Source: an uncultured Planctomycetaceae bacterium
GTDB lineage: Bacteria > Planctomycetota > Planctomycetia > Planctomycetales > Planctomycetaceae
NCBI GenBank assembly: GCA_937916515.1
Contig: CALFSX010000321.1
Location: 1 to 60,933 of the forward strand
Direction: 5' to 3'
Length of the DNA: 60,933 bases
The notes beneath the pieces are model-generated. The model did no database searches. It saw only the letters and a list, made by a program, of their open reading frames with translations, and was not told where the DNA came from. Shown here one piece after another: positions 54,805-60,933 of the stretch (its first letter is position 1; the number at the start of each line of letters is the position of its first letter). A program made the translations under genes and the position numbers.

Positions 54805-57777
54805 ATGCCTATCCAACGTCAATTTATCGACTGGAATCAACCCGTACTTCCGGCAACGGCTGACTACACTATCAATCGCTATGCATCGGGACGCGAACTG
54901 GATCTGCGAAGCGTGGTGTTGGTATTTACCGGACGCCGTGCTTCCAGGCGAATGCTGGAACTGCTGTTGGAAAAAGCGGCGAAGAAATGGCCCGCATTTA
55001 TTCCGCCGATCATGACCACGTTTCAGCAGTTTCCTGAAATGCTGTACCGACAGCGAAACCAGCTGGCTGACGACCTGACTCAGTTACTGGTCTGGAAGAA
55101 AGCATTGAGTTCAATTTCCGCCAGAGAATTGAAAGCGGCTTTGCCAAACATTCCGAAAGATGATGCTGTTCCTTCGTGGTTGTCGTTGTGTGAATCTTTG
55201 CGAACTCAGCACAACGAACTTGCTGAAGACGGCATGGAGTTTGACGAAGTCTTCACCGCATTGTTGAAGGCGGGCAATCGAGAAGAAGGTGAACGCTGGA
55301 AGGCGTTGCGGCGAATTCAATCAGAGTACCTTGTTCAGATGGATAACCTGGAACTCTGGGATCGCCAGGCGTCTCGACTAATCGCCGTGCAGAACAAAGA
55401 ATGCGTCGCCGACTTCGACATTCTGCTGATCGGAACAGTTGATATCAGCAAAGTGGTTCGTCAAATGCTGGATCAGGTGGCAGACAAAGTGACCGCGATT
55501 GTACACGCGCCGGAATCGGAAGCCGATTCTTTTGATGAGCATGGATGTCTGATTCCTGATGCGTGGACCGAACGACGGCTGGATATTTCCGTTGAGAATT
55601 CTCGCATTGCCAACAATCCGGACGAACAGGCAGAACTGGTTGTTCATGAAATTGCCAGCCATGACGGGGCCATCCGCCCGGATGATGTGACGATCGGAAT
55701 TGCTGACGACACTTTGGTGCCGACGGTGCTGCAGAAGCTGGCAGACGCGGGAGTTTCTGGCCGATGGCCCGTCGACATGCAGCTTAAGAACACTCGTCCG
55801 TGGCGTTTGCTGAATGCGGTTGTGGAACATTTAGGTTCCGCTCGTGATGGAGAACCGCCGGACTTTCGAACCTTCTGTGCGTTAGTGCGGCACCCGGACG
55901 TAAGCTTGTGGGTGGACAATTCTGTAGCGGCCGCTTTGAAGTCAAAACGCATTGGGGAAATCGACTGGCTGACGGAGCTTGATAATTATACGGCTCGCCA
56001 TCTGCAAACGAGTCCGGGCGTGTTGCTGGGATCGAGCAGCAGTCGCGAAGCCGTGGGAGCCGTCATTTCCGCCGTTGAACAAATGCTGGCTCATATCTGC
56101 ACCGAAAAAGTGGCCCCGGAAACCTCAGCGTCTTCGGCTCGAAAAGCGAGTAAGTCGCGGCAGTTGACGTTCGACGATCAGGCGGCGCTCACTTCTCAAA
56201 CTGTGCGTAGTCAGCTGGAATCTCAGATGCCGCTGGGCCTATGGCTGAACGGAGCGTTAAAGATGCTGGCCGCCGTTTATCGTGATCACGAATTGCACGT
56301 GACAGAATCACGTGATCGAGGCATTACGGCCTGCTTCAAAGAATTGGCGTCCGCCGCAGATCAGCTATCAAAGGTTCCTGACACCGTTATGCCGCGATGT
56401 TCAGCGTCTCAGGCAATTCAACTGATGCTGCGGCAAATCGGCGATGAACCGGTGCCTCCCGAAACCGGCGACGATGCGGTGGATCTGCTGGGCTGGCTGG
56501 AACTGCCGATGGACGACGCTCCACAATTGATTCTGACAGGATTCAACGAAGGCTACGTTCCCGAATCAATTACGTCCGACGTTTTCCTGCCGAACAGTTT
56601 CCGCAGCCAGTTGGGTTTGCGAGATAATAAGCGTCGGTATGCCAGAGACGCGTATGCTGTGACGGCGTTGATGCACAGCCGCGAAAAGGTCGTGTTTCTG
56701 TCGACTCGCCGCGATTCCAAAGGCAACCCCATGATGCCAAGTCGGCTGTGGTTTGCCGCTGACGTGGAATCTCTGCCTGATAGAGTAAAACGTTTTTACG
56801 ACGAAGAACACCAGCCTGCATCACTGATCGCCGTTGATGCGGCAGAAATTGAACCTGAAGTAAATGATGGTGGTCTGAAAATCAGTGGTTTCCGGATTCC
56901 TGAACCAACGTTAGTGCCACCCGCTCCAGATGAAATTTCTGTGACTTCGTTCAAGGAATATCTGCACTGTCCGTATCGCTACTTTTTGAAGCGAGAACTA
57001 CGGCTGAAATCTGTCGCGGATGAAACGCTGGAACTGGATGCGGCGGCGTTCGGAAGTCTGATGCACGATGTGCTGAAGGCCTTTGGCACGTCAGATTTTG
57101 TTCACGCTTCTCACCCGGAGCCCATTGAAACGTTTCTGCTGTCCAGTCTGGCATCCATCGCCAACAAACGGTTTGGTCGTAAACGCAGCGCGACCGTTGC
57201 CGTTCAGCTGCAGATGTTGCAAAATCGGTTGTCCGCTTTTGCGCTATGGCAGGCTCAAACAGCAGCCGAAGGCTGGCGAGTTGCTTACACAGAGGAAGAC
57301 CTGAAGTACCCCGAGTTTAAGGATGCAAAGGGGCGTTCCGTGATTCTGGCGGGGCGAGTTGACCGGATTGATCAGCACAACAAAACCAAACGTTGGCGAG
57401 TATTGGATTACAAGACCAGCGAAACTGCTGAAAAGCCGGATTCAACTCATCGGAAAAAGAATGAGTGGGTGGACCTGCAGTTGCCACTGTATCGGCTGTT
57501 GGTGCGGTCGTTGGGAATCGATGACGACGTGGAGCTTGGCTATGTGCATCTGCCGGGAGACCTTTCCAGCATTGGAGCCAGTATTGCGAAATGGGATCGA
57601 GCGGACTTCGAATCTGCCGAAGAGACGGCTCGATCAGTTGCGGCAAATATTGTCGACTTGAAGATAGATCGTATTGCCCCCGGGCAGGAACACCGGTTTA
57701 CGGAATTCGCCAGAGTCTGTCAGGATACAGTCATCGATCGCAGCATTCCGTGGCTGGACGGCTGGCCAGGGCGATAG
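54805..57777 (+). CDS. AddB-like PD-(D/E)XK nuclease with inactive helicase-like part
   Basis: 990 residues. Layout of AddB, the nuclease partner in the AddAB recombination exonuclease. The first 300 residues resemble the helicase-like fold but have no Walker A (VVLVFTGRRASRRMLELLLE in its place). A Lys/Arg-rich insert is at about 435-455. The C-terminal RecB-type nuclease shows ISVTSFKEYLHCPYRYFLKR, AFGSLMHDVLKAFG, GRVDRIDQHNK, VLDYKTSET and DLQLPLYRLLV, with Asp and Lys of the active site in place. Only two cysteines lie where AddB proteins place the four of their iron-sulfur cluster. No addA is next to it. DNA end processing is the likely job. Confidence 0.88.
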   Translation: MPIQRQFIDWNQPVLPATADYTINRYASGRELDLRSVVLVFTGRRASRRMLELLLEKAAKKWPAFIPPIMTTFQQFPEMLYRQRNQLADDLTQLLVWKKALSSISARELKAALPNIPKDDAVPSWLSLCESLRTQHNELAEDGMEFDEVFTALLKAGNREEGERWKALRRIQSEYLVQMDNLELWDRQASRLIAVQNKECVADFDILLIGTVDISKVVRQMLDQVADKVTAIVHAPESEADSFDEHGCLIPDAWTERRLDISVENSRIANNPDEQAELVVHEIASHDGAIRPDDVTIGIADDTLVPTVLQKLADAGVSGRWPVDMQLKNTRPWRLLNAVVEHLGSARDGEPPDFRTFCALVRHPDVSLWVDNSVAAALKSKRIGEIDWLTELDNYTARHLQTSPGVLLGSSSSREAVGAVISAVEQMLAHICTEKVAPETSASSARKASKSRQLTFDDQAALTSQTVRSQLESQMPLGLWLNGALKMLAAVYRDHELHVTESRDRGITACFKELASAADQLSKVPDTVMPRCSASQAIQLMLRQIGDEPVPPETGDDAVDLLGWLELPMDDAPQLILTGFNEGYVPESITSDVFLPNSFRSQLGLRDNKRRYARDAYAVTALMHSREKVVFLSTRRDSKGNPMMPSRLWFAADVESLPDRVKRFYDEEHQPASLIAVDAAEIEPEVNDGGLKISGFRIPEPTLVPPAPDEISVTSFKEYLHCPYRYFLKRELRLKSVADETLELDAAAFGSLMHDVLKAFGTSDFVHASHPEPIETFLLSSLASIANKRFGRKRSATVAVQLQMLQNRLSAFALWQAQTAAEGWRVAYTEEDLKYPEFKDAKGRSVILAGRVDRIDQHNKTKRWRVLDYKTSETAEKPDSTHRKKNEWVDLQLPLYRLLVRSLGIDDDVELGYVHLPGDLSSIGASIAKWDRADFESAEETARSVAANIVDLKIDRIAPGQEHRFTEFARVCQDTVIDRSIPWLDGWPGR

Positions 57778-57840
57778 ATGACCGGGCGATAGAGGGCCGT
57801 GTCTAAAGGTAAATGTTTGCTAACGTTTGGAATCCCGGCG

Positions 57841-60600
57841 TTAGTTGTCGGCAGGCGACGCGAGACGATTTATCACGTTTTTCAGTTGGTGAAACGTGTA
57901 TGGTTTCGCGATGGCATTTTTGAAGCCGAACTTGGCGAAATCAGACATGACGGGATCGTCGGCATACCCGCTTGTGCACAAGACGCGGGCATTCGGGTCA
58001 AGTTCCAGAATCTGCTGGACGGCAAATTTTCCGCCCGGGTCTCCAGGAACAGTCAAATCCAGAATCACAAAGTCAAAGGGACACTGGCGACTTAATGCGT
58101 CGGCAAACGCTTCGACTGCTTCAGACGAATCAATGCTTGTTGTCACACGCATACCCATTTGGCAAAGCATGTTTTCAGTGACCTGCAGAATATCAGGCTG
58201 ATCGTCCATCAAAAGGATGCGCTTGCCCATGACATTGGGGGCATTGGCATGGGGCTCAGGCAACTCACCGGTGCAGGTTTGCGTTTTCTGTGTTGCGGGC
58301 AGCAGGATTGTGAACGTGGTTCCTTTTCCCGGTTTAGACGCAACTTCGACATGACCGTTGTGGCGTTGAATAATGGAGTATGAAGTGGCAAGCCCCAATC
58401 CATGTCCGGTAGGTTTTCTGCTGAAGTACGGTTCAAAAATGCGGCCCAGGTCACCCGGTTCGATGCCGACACCAGTGTCTCGCACTGTAACAGCAACGTG
58501 TTCGCCAACCTTCAGGTTTCGGAAATCCGTTCGTGAAATGGTCGTATTACGTGCTGCAATTTTTAGTGTGCCTCCATCGGGCATTGCCTGCGCGGCGTTA
58601 AGAATCAGGTTTGAGAACACCTGTTGAAGTTGGCCGAAATCTCCAAACACGCAATGCAGCGGATCCTGGAACGAGAATGCGGCCTTGACGTTACTTCCAG
58701 CCAGATCAAACGTGGCGATACCGACCAGCAGGTCTTTAATGTCGATCAACTTGATGATCGGCGCTCCGCCTTTTGCAAATGTTAATAGCTGGCCTGTTAA
58801 GCGGGTGGCACGATGAATGGACCTTTCAGCTTCATCCAGAAATTTGGTGACCTGCTGAGCATTCTGGCTGTCATCCTGGTCTATGGCCAGACGCGCCAGA
58901 GACACGTTGCCGAAAATTCCGGTCAGCACGTTGTTGAAGTCGTGAGCAATGCCACCTGCCAGGGTGCCCAGGCTTTCAAGTCGCTGCATTTGCTCAATCG
59001 TAGCTGCCGCTCGTTTCTTTTCTGTGATGTCGATGACGATGGAGTGCAGCAATTGGTGGCCATTTACCGACACTGGCCCAGTGTGCACATGAACATCACG
59101 AACCTCTCCGTTCGCCAGGCGGTGTTGACCTTCAAACTGTCGAACTTCACACGCTGCTGCCAGGCCAAGTTTTTCCTGAACCTGCTGTTGGTTGCTGATA
59201 TTGATTTCAAAAATCGTCAGCAGGGCGAGTTCTTGCGGACTGTATCCATAGAATTGGCAGGCTGCGGAATTCGCGTGTACGATTCGTCCGTTTTCCGGAG
59301 CGATCAGAAGCTTTACGGCTGTGCTGTTGTCAAACAGGTCTCGATACCGGCTTTCGCTTTCCAGCAAAGCAGCTTCGGTGTTCTTACGCTCCGTGATGTC
59401 TACGCAGGCTCCAGACGCTACTTCGGCCTGGCCATTGTCGGACCATTGAGATACGGTGCCGCGATTGTGAATCCAGATCCAGTGACCGTCTTTGTGACGC
59501 ATTCTGGTTTCCAGCTTGTAGTACCTGGATTTTCCACGAAGGCAGTCTTCTGCGTTTTTGATGGTCGCAATTCTGTCATCCGGGTGGCACAGCGAAATCC
59601 ACAGATCGATACTGCCGCTGCCGAGTTCGTCCAGTTGGTAGCCCAGAATTTCTGCCCAGCGCGTGTCCCAGGTGATTTTTGCACGTCGGACGTCCAATTC
59701 CCAGGTTCCAGCACCGGTTCCCAGCAGCACGTGGTCCAGACGAAGGCGTTCTTTGGCCAGTGAATTCCTGGCCAGTACGTTATCCGTGATGTCCTGAAAA
59801 CTGCCCTGCAGCTTAGTTACTTTTTCGCCAGCTGTTTGCGGACGGCAAATGGTTCGTACGTGACGCAAGTTCCCTTTAGCTGTAATAATTCGCAACTGCA
59901 GGTCGTACGGCACCGCCAGTGTGGTTGCCTTGTGAATTGCCAAACTAAGTTTCGACCGATCATCGGGATGGTAGTATCCGATTGCCTCGGCTAACGTCGG
60001 TGGAGTCCCCTGAGGCAGTTCGTGAATGCGAAACGTTTCTGATGTCCATTTGACGGTTTCGGAATCACAACAAAGCTCCCAGCCGCCAATACCCGCCATG
60101 ATGGCGGTGGCGCGAATCAAATCGTCATTGTCGTCGACGATGACGCGAGTTTCCGGTGCAACACGAAAACTGACGAGCATATAATCATTCTGGACCGACT
60201 GTTTGTGATGTTGGGCCTGACCAGGTCGCTCGGTGTCATCGGTGGTTACGAGGTCGGGTAGTTTAGCTGCGTGTTGACGAACGCAATCTGAAATAAGAAA
60301 CGGACCTTCGTCTCCCACGTACATTCTCACATCGGAATTCGGTTGGAATGGTGCTCCGGCAACGAATCTGAAAAGCGGATTTTCAATTGAACACGCTCGG
60401 GATGCGGATTCAAACCTGGCGACGTCGAAGAAGGATTGGGCGTAGAGATCTTCCTGACTGTGCAGCAGCAGTTGTTCTGCGGAGGATGTCATGGCTGCAA
60501 CATCGCCACAGAAGGTAAGCAGGATTGCTGGCTTTGTCATGCGAGCCAGCGTGGGCCATTCTGCAGCCATAATGGCGGTGTCATTGAGGTTTCTGTTCAA
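57841..60600 (-). CDS. PAS-containing hybrid histidine kinase with receiver domain
   Basis: 919 residues from a TTG start (AAGGA ten bases upstream); ATG at 60570 is the alternative. No membrane helix is clear, so cytosolic sensing is likely. Three PAS domains: about 160-285 (GGWELCCDSETVKW), 290-410 (WDTRWAEILGYQLDELGSGS, then VDITERKNTE) and 415-540 (CQFYGYSPQELALLTI, IVIDITEKKRA). HisKA: LGTLAGGIAHDFNNVLTGI with the phospho-His. ATPase boxes: NLILNAAQAM, VRDTGVGIEPGD, GHGLGLATSY. Receiver: RILLMDDQPDI, VILDLTVPG (Asp), CTSGYAD, AKPYTF. No separate response regulator gene is adjacent, so a phosphorelay partner must be elsewhere. Confidence 0.95.
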   Translation of the reverse strand: MNRNLNDTAIMAAEWPTLARMTKPAILLTFCGDVAAMTSSAEQLLLHSQEDLYAQSFFDVARFESASRACSIENPLFRFVAGAPFQPNSDVRMYVGDEGPFLISDCVRQHAAKLPDLVTTDDTERPGQAQHHKQSVQNDYMLVSFRVAPETRVIVDDNDDLIRATAIMAGIGGWELCCDSETVKWTSETFRIHELPQGTPPTLAEAIGYYHPDDRSKLSLAIHKATTLAVPYDLQLRIITAKGNLRHVRTICRPQTAGEKVTKLQGSFQDITDNVLARNSLAKERLRLDHVLLGTGAGTWELDVRRAKITWDTRWAEILGYQLDELGSGSIDLWISLCHPDDRIATIKNAEDCLRGKSRYYKLETRMRHKDGHWIWIHNRGTVSQWSDNGQAEVASGACVDITERKNTEAALLESESRYRDLFDNSTAVKLLIAPENGRIVHANSAACQFYGYSPQELALLTIFEINISNQQQVQEKLGLAAACEVRQFEGQHRLANGEVRDVHVHTGPVSVNGHQLLHSIVIDITEKKRAAATIEQMQRLESLGTLAGGIAHDFNNVLTGIFGNVSLARLAIDQDDSQNAQQVTKFLDEAERSIHRATRLTGQLLTFAKGGAPIIKLIDIKDLLVGIATFDLAGSNVKAAFSFQDPLHCVFGDFGQLQQVFSNLILNAAQAMPDGGTLKIAARNTTISRTDFRNLKVGEHVAVTVRDTGVGIEPGDLGRIFEPYFSRKPTGHGLGLATSYSIIQRHNGHVEVASKPGKGTTFTILLPATQKTQTCTGELPEPHANAPNVMGKRILLMDDQPDILQVTENMLCQMGMRVTTSIDSSEAVEAFADALSRQCPFDFVILDLTVPGDPGGKFAVQQILELDPNARVLCTSGYADDPVMSDFAKFGFKNAIAKPYTFHQLKNVINRLASPADN

Positions 60601-60933
60601 TGTCCGGTCATCCTTGCCTTTTTACCCCAGCATTCAAACCCGCGTTCGCAGGCAATTTTCAGGAGATTAGCAAGTCAGGTTTCGAAGGGCACTCAGTCGT
60701 GTAGTTTAGTATCGCGGTGGTAGGGTTTCCGATACTTTCATGTGGACGTTTTTTGCGGGGGGAGGGACGCCAGCCTGGCCTGCGCAGGTCTTAAGTTAAC
60801 AAAGGGAAGTGATCGCCTCCACGGCTCGCGTATGTTGGAACCCCGGTTTAGGGCACAGGTGCTGACGGGGTGGGGCTTGGGGAAGTTGTTCTAGCAGCGT
60901 GTCCGGGAAGCCATTCTTTGTTGTTGCCAATGG
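60601..60933. other. Window end, no gene seen
   Basis: About 330 bases upstream of the histidine kinase. It contains the presumed kinase promoter. I see no dyad, repeat A/B copy or RNA gene. A G-run (TTTTTTGCGGGGGG near 60750) is the only oddity. Confidence 0.5.

Overview
The window is a piece of bacterial chromosome that looks planctomycetal, most likely from the Planctomycetaceae. The evidence is a fusion of a DUF1080-type domain, a beta-propeller and a planctomycete cytochrome c; a secreted sulfatase; a Tat-exported NodB-like protein; a membrane protein starting NPFAAP; large secreted EF-hand and TPR proteins; kinases with DWG instead of DFG; long gaps between genes; and hairpin-forming repeats between genes. 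Genus cannot be fixed without a database search. I see no rRNA, tRNA, CRISPR array, phage genes or transposase genes.

Layout. 1-321: dispersed repeats with a microsatellite and a 25-bp-arm palindrome. 315-1514: pheA (minus). 1515-2014: a divergent control region with four inverted repeats. 2015-7376: stress island dnaK, a Uma2-type nuclease, clpB. 7654-16319: membrane protein, CoA-acylating-like aldehyde dehydrogenase with a strong terminator, small membrane protein, His-rich coiled-coil protein, tail-anchored Ser/Thr kinase, secreted M28 peptidase with PDZ, EpmA. 16680-25147: three genes in a row for an OB-fold/YqiJ-like membrane protein, a flotillin-like protein and a 1866-residue coiled-coil AAA+ ATPase. 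25266-34326 (minus): a giant TPR membrane protein, a second TPR protein, an ExbB/TolQ-like protein, two ExbD/TolR-like proteins and a Tat-exported NodB-like protein. 34794-43250: EF-hand protein, Lnt, class 3 lipase, PhyH-type dioxygenase, membrane-anchored coiled-coil protein. 43251-47865: TerC, XseA, methyltransferase, sulfatase. 48292-60600: GH57 enzyme, DUF1080/cytochrome c fusion, AddB-like nuclease, hybrid histidine kinase.

How the genes work together. DnaK and ClpB form the disaggregation chaperone pair; the three TGCCA-N3-TGGCA palindromes upstream of dnaK probably control it. The OB/flotillin/AAA+ set is the best candidate for a little-described system, because a membrane scaffold protein and its usual small partner are followed directly by a very large ATPase. 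The ExbB/ExbD/TPR set looks like a proton-driven envelope machine with its own giant periplasmic scaffold.

Repeats. A roughly 120-bp element (A, six copies) carries a hairpin at each end, and paired base changes in the distal stem suggest selection on the fold. A second element (B, two copies) lies next to A. The stop codons of pheA, epmA and the cytochrome c gene lie inside or at the edge of these elements, so the repeats seem to set the gene ends.
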